Of a DNA stretch of 14,248 nucleotides, positions 6,668 through 13,527 are shown piece by piece. The stretch lies in assembly GCA_002730485.1 (NCBI GenBank), contig PCAH01000187.1, positions 1 to 14,248 of the forward strand. The letters are read 5' to 3'. Below the pieces are notes generated by a model. It worked only from the letters and a program-made list of their open reading frames with translations. It searched no databases and was not told the origin of the DNA. Source of the DNA: Dehalococcoidia bacterium. Its GTDB lineage: Bacteria; Chloroflexota; Dehalococcoidia; UBA3495. How positions within the stretch are numbered: the first letter of the stretch is position 1; every line of letters starts with the position of its first letter. Position numbers and translations under genes: made by a program.

Positions 6668-8191
6668 CTAGAAGCTGCGGATGGGACGACGAGAGCGGCG
6701 TGTTCCCTGCATCAGATCAACAAAGAGCCGGGCCGCCCACATGTAGATATTGTTTTCCTGCACCACCTCACGCATGCGTACCATCCGCTCGTGCCGCACC
6801 TCTTCTGGCATCGTCACTGCCTCCAGAATCGCGTCGGCGAAATCGTCGGTGGCATAGGGATTCACGATCACAGAATCGACCAACTCACTGGCGGCACCGG
6901 TGAACGGACTCAGGATCAGCACACCATCCTCGTCAAACCTACTGGCGACGTACTCCTTAGCCACCAGGTTCATGCCGTCGTGCAAAGAGCTGACCACACA
7001 GAAGCGGGCGATTCGCCTGAGAGCGGCTAATGTGACATCGGGAAGGTCGTCGGGCAGATAGATGATTGGCTTCCAATTGTCGGTGCTGTAGCGGTCATTA
7101 ACGCTGGCCAGTTCCTGGTCTATCTGGCTTGAAAGGAGTTGGTAGGCGTCGATGTCCGTTCGGCTCATGACCCCAGCCTGGACGAACACCACCTTGCCAA
7201 CATACTCCGGGTACTTCTCCAAGAACCGCCCAATGGCCCGGATACGGTGCGGGATGCCTTTCGTGTAGTCGATGCGGTCGATCCCAAGACCCACGATCTG
7301 GCCTCCCAAACCCATCTCTTCCATCAACCTTCCGACTTCATCGGTCACTTCGGCGCTCTGAGAGTCCTCGTTTATCTGCTCGAAATCGACGCTGATGGGG
7401 AACGGCCTCACCAGAGTAGGTTCGTTCTTCTGGTAGACCAGGTTGTATTCCTCGTGGACCCTGGAGCCCAGGACCCGAGAGGCAGCCTCCAGGAAATTGT
7501 TGCAGTGGTCTCCTATGTGGAAGCCCAGAAGGTCGTTGCCCAGAAGACCGTCCAAGAGCTCTTCTCCCCAGGGACAGATGCGGAAGATCTCATAGGTGGG
7601 CCAGGGGATGTGCCAGAACTGACCGGTGATGATATCTGGGTCGGCGTCGCGCAACAAACGGGGCAACAGTGCCAGATGATAGTCCTGGGTGAACACCGCC
7701 GCAGGTTGGCCGTCCACCTCATCTAGGACCTGCCTGGCAAACACGTTGTTCACCGTTTGGTAGGTCTCCCAGTCTGGAGTCTGGAAAGTGGGTTCTATGA
7801 AGGCGTTGTGGCAGAGCGGCCAGAGTCCTTCATTGGAGAATCCATAGTAGTAACCCTGCTGTTCCTGCTCCGTAAGCCAGACCAATCGTAGGGTGTAAGC
7901 CGGGTCGTCAGGTGGAACTTGGATGCGGTTCTTTGCGTCCACGGCCAGCCAATCGCCCCTGCCGCCGCCGTAAGCGACCCAGGTGCCACCGCATTCCTGC
8001 ATCAGAGGGTCGATGGCTGTGGTCAGGCCGCCTGCCGGAGAGGCGTATCTAAGTTCGCCGCCGATAAGGTCGTGCACGTATGGCTGGCGATTGGAGACCA
8101 CGATCAACTTGTAGTCACCGATCTCACGGTGTACCAGCCGTCGGAGTTTTTCCCGAGTCCAAGTAGGTTCACCCATAACCCTATCCCCCAT
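6668..8191 (-). CDS. otsA: Trehalose-6-phosphate synthase (GT20)
   Basis: This is a GT20 retaining glycosyltransferase of about 507 residues that makes trehalose 6-phosphate from a nucleotide-glucose donor and glucose 6-phosphate. Visible motifs: IVVSNRQP with a phosphate-binding Arg at 35, SPAGGL (51-56), YYYGFSNEGLWP, TQDYHL (168-173), HIPWPTYEIF, GIDRIDYTKG (303-312), and HDGMNLVAKEY (404-414) with donor-binding acidic residues. otsB directly downstream argues for trehalose rather than the related glucosylglycerol-phosphate synthase. The start is uncertain: ATG 8191 is used; ATG 8176 is also good, and a GTG at 8239 would add 16 residues; none has a textbook RBS. A candidate promoter (8346-8318) and a dyad in the leader lie upstream. 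Confidence 0.93.
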   Translation of the reverse strand: MGDRVMGEPTWTREKLRRLVHREIGDYKLIVVSNRQPYVHDLIGGELRYASPAGGLTTAIDPLMQECGGTWVAYGGGRGDWLAVDAKNRIQVPPDDPAYTLRLVWLTEQEQQGYYYGFSNEGLWPLCHNAFIEPTFQTPDWETYQTVNNVFARQVLDEVDGQPAAVFTQDYHLALLPRLLRDADPDIITGQFWHIPWPTYEIFRICPWGEELLDGLLGNDLLGFHIGDHCNNFLEAASRVLGSRVHEEYNLVYQKNEPTLVRPFPISVDFEQINEDSQSAEVTDEVGRLMEEMGLGGQIVGLGIDRIDYTKGIPHRIRAIGRFLEKYPEYVGKVVFVQAGVMSRTDIDAYQLLSSQIDQELASVNDRYSTDNWKPIIYLPDDLPDVTLAALRRIARFCVVSSLHDGMNLVAKEYVASRFDEDGVLILSPFTGAASELVDSVIVNPYATDDFADAILEAVTMPEEVRHERMVRMREVVQENNIYMWAARLFVDLMQGTRRSRRPIRSF

Positions 8192-8269
8192 GGCCCTTTT
8201 GATGCTGGGGCCGGTGTCGCGGTTTCTGGGTTGTGGCACAAAGGGAAACCGGAGCCAGTATCTGGGGCA

Positions 8270-8290
8270 GTGTCACCAATTCGGTGACAC
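8270..8290. promoter_or_regulatory. Perfect 8+5+8 dyad, operator-like, in the otsA leader
   Basis: GTGTCACC-N5-GGTGACAC is a perfect inverted repeat with a 5-bp spacer, the size of a typical dimeric repressor site. It lies about 80 bp upstream of the chosen otsA start and just downstream of the predicted otsA transcription start. There is no T run, so it is not a terminator. As RNA it could also form a hairpin in the otsA leader. Confidence 0.5.
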
Positions 8291-8317
8291 GCCTGTTCCC
8301 CTTGAAATTACGCCTGA

Positions 8318-8346
8318 ATTCTTCCATACCAGGCGTCAAACGTCAA
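8318..8346 (-). promoter_or_regulatory. Candidate promoter for otsA-otsB
   Basis: On the minus strand TTGACG (8346-8341) and AAGAAT (8323-8318) are separated by exactly 17 nt. The -35 matches 5 of 6 and the -10 4 of 6. A second TTGACG (8339-8334) directly follows, making a 7-bp direct repeat. The predicted start is near 8311, upstream of the dyad at 8270-8290. Confidence 0.45.
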
Positions 8347-8370
8347 ATATGAAGAGGTGTCTAAATCAAA

Positions 8371-8399
8371 TTGACAGAGCGCCTGGCGGTGAGTACCAT
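8371..8399 (+). promoter_or_regulatory. Candidate promoter for the hydrolase and binding-protein genes
   Basis: A perfect -35 TTGACA (8371-8376) and TACCAT (8394-8399, 4 of 6) are spaced by 17 nt. The predicted start lies about 70 nt before the ATG at 8475. Two CGCCTG copies flank the -10. Confidence 0.5.
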
Positions 8400-8474
8400 A
8401 CGCGCCTGACGTGGCTATGTTGCCGTGCAGATTTTGCATAAGATAGCATGCAATCGCTTTAGGAGATTGGCTCC

Positions 8475-9269
8475 ATGTTCGTACGCCGTGATTTGACCGA
8501 TACCGTACCCACACCCTCGGGAAACATGCACTTCATTAAAAAGGGGAGTGGCTATCCAGTCGTCCTTCTCCACCCCCTGGGCACATCCATCTGGACCTGG
8601 GAAGGTGTGATCGACAGTATCAGCCAGAATTACACCTGCTATGCCTTTGACATGCTGGGACATGGCGATTCCGACAAACCAACCAGACACTTCAACCTTC
8701 CTGACTACGCCCAAGCCCTGGACCATGCCTGCCAGGTGTTGAACATCCACCGCGCCCACGTCGTGGGCAACTCCGTAGGCGCTGTTCTGGCCACCGAGAC
8801 CGCCGCCAGATTCCCGGAGCGCGTGGACAAAATGGTGTTGGTAGGATGCCCGGTCTATGACCCTCATACCGCCAAAGAACGCCTGAAGGCTGGGGCCAAC
8901 CAGTTCGACTCCAAAGGGATTCCCAAACCGAGGACTCTGAAGGGCTTGAAAGAGGCCACAACCTTTGCCAATCCCCGCCAAGAATGGCTTGATGCCAACA
9001 ACCAGAGCCGTGCCAAAGCCGGAGTCTGGGTCGGTAAGTTGATGGAAGCCTTGTCGTACTACGACATCAAATCGCGGCTGCCCATGGTCAAGGCTTCATC
9101 CACTATGGTGCTCTACGGTGAGGTTGACCGCCTGCGTGAAGGCGCTGAATTGTTGCTGAACAACATCATCAACGCCCAGTCGGTAACACTACCTGGTCTA
9201 GGCCACATACCCCAGGTGGAGGACCCAGAAGCGTTCCTGGGGGCTGTCTTGCCCTTTCTTGAGGCTTAG
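8475..9269 (+). CDS. Alpha/beta-fold hydrolase
   Basis: The 264-residue protein has the alpha/beta-hydrolase layout. The oxyanion-hole segment LLHPLG is at 31-36. DMLGHGDSD at 59-67 is the conserved turn after strand 4. The nucleophile elbow G-N-S-V-G has Ser100. An acidic residue in LYGEVDRLR near residue 215 follows, and then the catalytic His244 in GLGHIPQVEDPE. No signal peptide is seen, so it is probably cytoplasmic. The ATG follows AGGAGA at 8-nt spacing, preceded by a good -35 element. It is followed after about 50 nt by an NMT1/THI5-like binding protein on the same strand, so both may act on the same small molecule. The family covers esterases, C-C hydrolases and haloperoxidases, and the substrate cannot be called. 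Confidence 0.9.
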   Translation: MFVRRDLTDTVPTPSGNMHFIKKGSGYPVVLLHPLGTSIWTWEGVIDSISQNYTCYAFDMLGHGDSDKPTRHFNLPDYAQALDHACQVLNIHRAHVVGNSVGAVLATETAARFPERVDKMVLVGCPVYDPHTAKERLKAGANQFDSKGIPKPRTLKGLKEATTFANPRQEWLDANNQSRAKAGVWVGKLMEALSYYDIKSRLPMVKASSTMVLYGEVDRLREGAELLLNNIINAQSVTLPGLGHIPQVEDPEAFLGAVLPFLEA

Positions 9270-9310
9270 CGGAACCTGACGCGCCATATTCTTGCAACCC
9301 CGGCTACTAA

Positions 9311-9316
9311 AAGGAG
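9311..9316 (+). promoter_or_regulatory. Ribosome-binding site that sets the TTG start at 9322
   Basis: AAGGAG with a 5-nt spacer precedes TTG at 9322. An earlier in-frame TTG at 9292 would place this site inside the coding region and has no RBS of its own. Confidence 0.7.
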
Positions 9317-9321
9317 ACACC

Positions 9322-10260
9322 TTGGCTTCCAACAGTAACAGGCAACCACTGAGACTAATGGAGGTCATACGGACCCTTTTCTACACGCCGATCTACGTAT
9401 CAGTGGCCGGTGGGTTCCTGGAAAAAGAGGGGCTGGACGTCGACTTCAAGACCTGCCCACCAGAGTTTGGCCATCCCATAAACGCCCTGAACATCGGCCA
9501 AGCAGACATAGTCCAGAGCGGTATCATGCGCTGCATCATAGCCTCTGACTGGGGCGCCGAGGCGGTTCCCAAGCACTTCGCCGAGATCAACTCCAGAGAC
9601 GGGTTCTTTGTCATCAGCCGGACCAAACAAGACCCGTTCCGATGGGAGTCGCTGAAGGGTGCCAAGCTCATCCCTGTAGATTTCTCGCCCATGCCATGGG
9701 GTTCTCTGCAGACCGCGCTGCGTAAGCACAACATCAACCCCGCCGATATCAACCTGGTCACGGGCCTGAACATCGGCGACGCCATGGCCGCATTCCGGGC
9801 CGGCGAAGCCGAGTACATCCATCTACCCCAGCCCTTTGCGGAGGAGATACTCGAAGAGGGTTCAGGACACGTGGTCATAGCAGTCGGACCGGAAAACGGT
9901 CACGTCTGCTTCAGCTCATTCGTCGCAACCAACCACTACCTGGACACTCAACCAGATACCGTGCAACGATTTATTGTGGGCTACGCCAACGCCCTCGAAT
10001 GGCTGGCCGGCCATGATGCTTCAGAGGTTGGGACTGCCGTGAAAGAGTTCTTCCCGGATGTGAGCTTGGAGTTGGTTATAAAGTCGGTAGATCGCCTGAA
10101 GGCCCAGAACAACTGGCCCTCTGAGCCAACCATCACCGAGGCCTCCTACCAGGGTCTCCACGACATCTTGCTCAATGTCGGAATGGCCAAATCTCAGCAG
10201 CCATTCAGCAAGGTGATCCGCACCGATATCGTGGAAACCGCGCTGGCCTCCCGCAGATAA
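9322..10260 (+). CDS. NMT1/THI5-like (SsuA-type) substrate-binding protein without signal peptide
   Basis: The 312-residue protein resembles the NMT1/THI5 and SsuA/TauA periplasmic-binding fold. The opening YTPIYVSVAGGFLEKEGLDV is the family's ligand-facing first segment. ALNIGQADIVQSG, LKGAKLI, ALRKHNINPADINLV and AFRAGEAEYIHLPQPFA follow in the usual order. Family members bind pyrimidine thiamin precursors, sulfonates, nitrate or similar ligands. No lipobox or hydrophobic leader is visible from the RBS-supported TTG, which is odd for an ABC transporter component, and no permease or ATPase of an importer lies nearby. It may be a cytoplasmic ligand binder or an enzyme-like THI5 relative, although the yeast THI5 CCCFC motif is absent. 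It is co-directional with the alpha/beta hydrolase upstream. Function is not assigned. Confidence 0.85.
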   Translation: MASNSNRQPLRLMEVIRTLFYTPIYVSVAGGFLEKEGLDVDFKTCPPEFGHPINALNIGQADIVQSGIMRCIIASDWGAEAVPKHFAEINSRDGFFVISRTKQDPFRWESLKGAKLIPVDFSPMPWGSLQTALRKHNINPADINLVTGLNIGDAMAAFRAGEAEYIHLPQPFAEEILEEGSGHVVIAVGPENGHVCFSSFVATNHYLDTQPDTVQRFIVGYANALEWLAGHDASEVGTAVKEFFPDVSLELVIKSVDRLKAQNNWPSEPTITEASYQGLHDILLNVGMAKSQQPFSKVIRTDIVETALASRR

Positions 10261-10402
10261 CCAGCCCCCTTAAGCCAACGCTCTGCTGGCCCTGCAACCA
10301 CAGGTTTCTGGCAAACATCTAATGGTGTAAGATAGATTCCCTGGCAGGCTGACAGCCGTCTTTGATACGAGGCTGGCCTGTCTCGTATCCCCAGGCATCA
10401 CC

Positions 10403-10408
10403 GGAGGA
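10403..10408 (+). promoter_or_regulatory. Ribosome-binding site that sets the TTG start of tyrA
   Basis: GGAGGA lies 4 nt before TTG at 10413, and the NAD-binding strand begins five residues later. An upstream in-frame TTG at 10362 has no such site. The 152-bp gap 10261-10412 otherwise shows only a weak TAAGAT (10328-10333) -10-like hexamer. Confidence 0.7.
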
Positions 10409-10412
10409 TTCT

Positions 10413-11426
10413 TTGACTACGATAACAATTGTCGGCACAGGACTGATGGGAACATCGCTGGCCCTGGCCATTAAGAGCTCCAACCTAGAGGTGGACGTAG
10501 TTGGCACTGACTACGACAGTTCCGCCCGTTCCGGCGCCCAGAAATCCGGCGGTTTCAACAAGGTTGAAGCCCAACTCTCCAAGGCAATAAGAGGGGCCGA
10601 CGTAGTGGTCTTTGCCACTCCGGTCATGGCGATGCGGGAGATGATGGAATCCGCCGCCGACGATTTTGAAGAGGGCTGCGTGGTGACTGACATCGGCAGC
10701 TCAAAGAAAGCGGTATTGGAATGGGCCGAGGAAGTGCTGCCAAAGCACGTGAGCTTTGTGGGTGGCCACCCCATGGCTGGTCGAGAAAAATCCGGTCCGC
10801 AGAACGCTGATCCCACCATGTTCAAGGGCAAACCGTACTGCATAATTCCCAGCGTCACCGCCGAGAAATCGGCCGTTTCCTCGGTCACAACCCTGGCTGA
10901 ATCCATCGGCGCCAAGCCGTTCTTTATCGGGGTGGATGAGCATGACAGCTTTGTAGCCGCTGCCAGCCATTTGCCTTTTATGATTTCAGTAGCGTTGATG
11001 AACTGCACCTCCAGCAGCCCCAACTGGGAAGACATTGGCCCCCTCGCCTCCACCGGATTTGGAGACCTCTCACGATTAGCCTCCGGCGACCCCATAATGC
11101 ACCGCGACATCTGCATGACCAACGCCGAACCCATCGCCACGTGGATCGACGCCTACATCAGAGAACTGTACGACCTGCGGAATATGTTGACTAAAGAAGG
11201 CGGCCCCGACCCTGACGCCATCCAACAGATGTTTTCTGAGGCCCTGGACTCCCGGGCCCGCTGGCAGGCCGGTATATTCTCCACCATCGACCGGATCCAC
11301 GGCGCATCCCCGGAGATTCCCACCTTTGCCGAGAGCATGGGTGAGATGTTCGTCGGCCGCCGGGGCATCGACGCACAGAAGAAGATCCTCCAGGGTCTAA
11401 AAGATGACAAGGCCAAAAAGGAGTAA
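10413..11426 (+). CDS. tyrA: Prephenate/arogenate dehydrogenase
   Basis: The 337-residue TyrA family protein performs the NAD(P)-dependent oxidative decarboxylation step toward tyrosine. The N-terminal Rossmann domain has ITIVGTGLMG with glycines 8, 10 and 13, and FATPV near 65-70. GGHPMAG (117-123, His119) and SHLPF (His186) carry the two conserved histidines that act on the prephenate or arogenate ring and carboxylates. GFGDLSRLASGDP provides the conserved Arg of the C-terminal helical dimerisation domain. No chorismate mutase or ACT domain is fused. Prephenate versus arogenate, and NAD versus NADP, cannot be settled from sequence. The TTG start is RBS-supported. aroA begins about 50 nt downstream, so the two likely form an aromatic amino-acid operon with gmk. 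Confidence 0.94.
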   Translation: MTTITIVGTGLMGTSLALAIKSSNLEVDVVGTDYDSSARSGAQKSGGFNKVEAQLSKAIRGADVVVFATPVMAMREMMESAADDFEEGCVVTDIGSSKKAVLEWAEEVLPKHVSFVGGHPMAGREKSGPQNADPTMFKGKPYCIIPSVTAEKSAVSSVTTLAESIGAKPFFIGVDEHDSFVAAASHLPFMISVALMNCTSSSPNWEDIGPLASTGFGDLSRLASGDPIMHRDICMTNAEPIATWIDAYIRELYDLRNMLTKEGGPDPDAIQQMFSEALDSRARWQAGIFSTIDRIHGASPEIPTFAESMGEMFVGRRGIDAQKKILQGLKDDKAKKE

Positions 11427-11464
11427 CGGAGTAACCTCCCGCCTTCCACCACGGCCGGTTACGA

Positions 11465-11474
11465 GTTACGTAAC
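11465..11474. repeat. GTTACGTAAC palindrome and GTTAC/GTAAC cluster before aroA
   Basis: The tyrA-aroA gap contains GAGTAACGGAGTAAC (11421-11435), then GGTTACGAGTTACGTAAC (11457-11474), ending in a perfect 10-bp palindrome 3 nt before the aroA ATG. GTAACC (11431-11436) can pair with GGTTAC (11457-11462). No normal RBS is visible, so this may shape aroA translation; low confidence. Confidence 0.3.
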
Positions 11475-11477
11475 AAG

Positions 11478-12821
11478 ATGACCACTGCACCCATATCAAG
11501 CGCATCGGGCGAATCCCGGAGCATCAGCCGCCCCACATCGCTGGGTGGCGTCCTCTCTGTTCCTGGGGATAAGTCCATCTCCCACCGTTCAATGATCCTG
11601 AACGCCATCGCCCGGGGCGAGGCCCTGGTCCAGGGGCTTTCCGGCGGCGAAGACGTGATTTCCACCATGCACTGCCTCCAGGCCATGGGCGTAAGCATCG
11701 ACCCCGCCGGGAAAGAGGGCAGCTACAAGGTGACCGGAAAAGGCTCCCAACTTGAAGAGCCGTCCGATATCTTGGACGCCGGAAACAGCGGAACCTCCAT
11801 GCGGCTGCTCTCGGGGATCCTCGCTTCCCAATCATTTGTGTCAGTCATCACCGGAGACGGCTCCCTCAGAAGCCGTCCCATGCAGCGGATCGTCCAGCCG
11901 CTGAAGCAGATGGGCGCTCAGATATTAGGCCGCCAGAATGATACCCTAGCTCCATTGGTCGTACGCGGCGGCAGTCTCCAGGGAATCGATTACGATCTGC
12001 CGATGGCCAGCGCTCAGGTGAAATCGGCCATCATGCTGGCGGGCCTTTCGGCCGGCGGAGACACCGTTATCCACCAACCCGCCCTCTCCCGGGACCACAC
12101 AGAAAGAATGGTCACTGCCATGGGCGGTCGGATTGAAGAGAATGGCCTGGACCTGGTGATTCATCCTTCAGATTTGAAGGCCGTGGATATCACGGTCCCT
12201 GGCGATATAAGTTCCGCGGCGTTCTGGATGGTGGCCGGTCTTTGTCACCCTAACGCCCGGATCTTGATCAAGGGCGTGGGTCTCAACCCCAGCCGGACGG
12301 GAATCGTAGACGTGCTGATGGAGATGGGTGCCGGTGACGCCCTGCAACTGGTTGATGAACGCATCGAGGGCGGAGAACCGGTGGCAGATATCCTGGTTAC
12401 ATCCACAGAACTCCACGGAGTCGAGATCGGCGGCGATATGATACCTCGCATGCTGGATGAAGTGCCGATTCTAGCCGTTGCCGCCTGCTTCGCCACCGGA
12501 GACACCGTCGTTCGCGACGCCGCGGAATTGCGGGTGAAGGAAACGGACCGCATCTACACCACCGTGACCGAACTGACCAGACTTGGCGCAGATATTGAAG
12601 CCCGAGACGACGGCATGGTTGTTCACGGCAAAGGCCCAGGGAACAGCGAGATCACCGGCGCCGAATGCCAGAGTCACGGCGACCACCGGCTGGCCATGTC
12701 CATGGCCGTAGCCGGCCTCATCGGTAACGGCGAAGTCACCGTCCACGGCGCAGCAGACGCTTCAGTCTCCTACCCAGAGTTCTGGCAGCACCTCGAACTG
12801 CTCGTCCAGGACGTCAGGTAA
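11478..12821 (+). CDS. aroA: 3-phosphoshikimate 1-carboxyvinyltransferase (EPSP synthase)
   Basis: The 447-residue enzyme joins shikimate 3-phosphate and phosphoenolpyruvate in the shikimate pathway in the cytoplasm. Motifs appear in family order: PGDKSISHR (29-37, Lys32 and Arg37), DAGNSGTSMRLL (100-111), GDGSLRSRPM (127-136), the ASAQVKSA substrate loop, LRVKETDRI, and GDHRLAMS near the C-terminus. The N-S-G-T loop carries the Gly that contacts PEP in ordinary glyphosate-sensitive enzymes; sensitivity itself is inference. About 20 residues precede the first strand, and the ATG at 11478 has no clear RBS, so a later start is possible, although the upstream reading is consistent. It lies between tyrA and gmk on the same strand, with 4 nt to the gmk start. 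Confidence 0.97.
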   Translation: MTTAPISSASGESRSISRPTSLGGVLSVPGDKSISHRSMILNAIARGEALVQGLSGGEDVISTMHCLQAMGVSIDPAGKEGSYKVTGKGSQLEEPSDILDAGNSGTSMRLLSGILASQSFVSVITGDGSLRSRPMQRIVQPLKQMGAQILGRQNDTLAPLVVRGGSLQGIDYDLPMASAQVKSAIMLAGLSAGGDTVIHQPALSRDHTERMVTAMGGRIEENGLDLVIHPSDLKAVDITVPGDISSAAFWMVAGLCHPNARILIKGVGLNPSRTGIVDVLMEMGAGDALQLVDERIEGGEPVADILVTSTELHGVEIGGDMIPRMLDEVPILAVAACFATGDTVVRDAAELRVKETDRIYTTVTELTRLGADIEARDDGMVVHGKGPGNSEITGAECQSHGDHRLAMSMAVAGLIGNGEVTVHGAADASVSYPEFWQHLELLVQDVR

Positions 12822-12825
12822 GCGA

Positions 12826-13443
12826 GTGCCCAACAACTCAGAGAACGACTCGCCACCCTTATTGGTCGTTCTTTCCGGCCCGTCGGGAGTCGGTAAAGAC
12901 GCCGCTCTGATTGAACTCCGCAAACTGGACCGACCCTGGCACTTTGTTGTCACCGCCACCACCAGAGCCATTCGCCCCGGCGAGACCGACGGCGTGGACT
13001 ACATATTCTTGGACATAGAGACTTTTCTCCGCATGAAGGACGACAACGAGTTTGTCGAGTGCGCAGAGGTCTACGGCAACTGGTACGGTGTCCCAAGAAG
13101 CCAGGTGACCGACGGCCTGAAAGCCGGCAAGGACGTGATCCTGAAGATAGATGTCCAAGGCGCGGCCACGGTCAGACAGATGGCCCCGGATGCCCTGTTC
13201 ATCTTCATGGTTCCAGGCTCGTTCCAAGAATTGCACGACCGGCTGTCCCAACGGATGACCGAGTCGACAACCCAGATGGAATTACGGCTGAAAACCGCAG
13301 CCGATGAGATGGAGCAGGCGAGCCTTTTCAACGTCGAGGTGGTGAACAGTGAAGATCAACTTGACGTGGCAGTAGCGGGCATAGACGCTGCGATCTCCGC
13401 TGAAAAACAAAGGTCTGGTCGCGCCCCGATGAAACTCCTGTAG
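12826..13443 (+). CDS. gmk: Guanylate kinase with atypical P-loop
   Basis: The 205-residue guanylate kinase converts GMP and ATP to GDP and ADP. P-loop SGPSGVGKDA is at 17-26, and TATTRAIRPGETDGVDYIF aligns with the GMP-binding S-V-T-T-R-x-x-R-x-G-E-x-x-G-x-D-Y region. The Y-G-N-W-Y-G-V-P segment and DVQGA follow in the family order. The residue after the P-loop Lys24 is Asp25, where most guanylate kinases have Ser or Thr; this residue usually helps coordinate the ATP phosphates and magnesium. The start is a GTG 4 nt after the aroA stop, with only a weak AGG upstream, so translational coupling is likely. Length and the remaining motifs are normal, so the gene is probably functional. Confidence 0.92.
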   Translation: MPNNSENDSPPLLVVLSGPSGVGKDAALIELRKLDRPWHFVVTATTRAIRPGETDGVDYIFLDIETFLRMKDDNEFVECAEVYGNWYGVPRSQVTDGLKAGKDVILKIDVQGAATVRQMAPDALFIFMVPGSFQELHDRLSQRMTESTTQMELRLKTAADEMEQASLFNVEVVNSEDQLDVAVAGIDAAISAEKQRSGRAPMKLL

Positions 13444-13483
13444 CCGCGAGTCCAGCCCACTGACTTCCCTGCTCTTCATCACC

Positions 13484-13496
13484 GGGATATAATCCC
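13484..13496 (+). promoter_or_regulatory. Candidate lipA promoter: consensus -10 within a small dyad
   Basis: TATAAT (13488-13493) is a perfect -10 and sits inside GGGAT-ATA-ATCCC, a 5-bp-arm dyad. The -35 at 17 nt (TTCCCT, 13465-13470) is weak. Transcription would begin about 28 nt before the lipA ATG. The dyad could be an operator; chance is not excluded. Confidence 0.45.
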
Positions 13497-13527
13497 ACCA
13501 CCCCAGATTCACACGAACGGAGTCCCC

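Larger units (their letters stand above)
8290..8408. promoter_or_regulatory. Cluster of five CGCCTG hexamers between otsA and the hydrolase
   Basis: CGCCTG occurs on the plus strand at 8290-8295, 8311-8316, 8380-8385 and 8403-8408, and inverted as CAGGCG at 8330-8335. Successive starts are 21, 19, 50 and 23 bp apart, several close to two helical turns. The copies overlap both candidate promoters. They may be binding sites for a shared regulator; this is inference from repetition. Confidence 0.4.

Noticed and set aside
7139..7726. 195-residue plus-strand open frame opposite otsA
   Set aside because: It mirrors conserved GT20 coding sequence and shows no motif of its own. Long antisense frames are common in GC-rich genes.
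6668..8191. Glucosylglycerol-phosphate synthase as the identity of the GT20 enzyme
   Set aside because: The GT20 motifs alone do not exclude it, but the otsB trehalose-phosphatase 26 nt downstream favours trehalose-6-phosphate synthase.
10262..10291. CCAGC...GCTGG pairing after the binding-protein gene as a terminator
   Set aside because: The stem is 5 bp with a loop of about 20 nt and has no T run. It is not a convincing intrinsic terminator.
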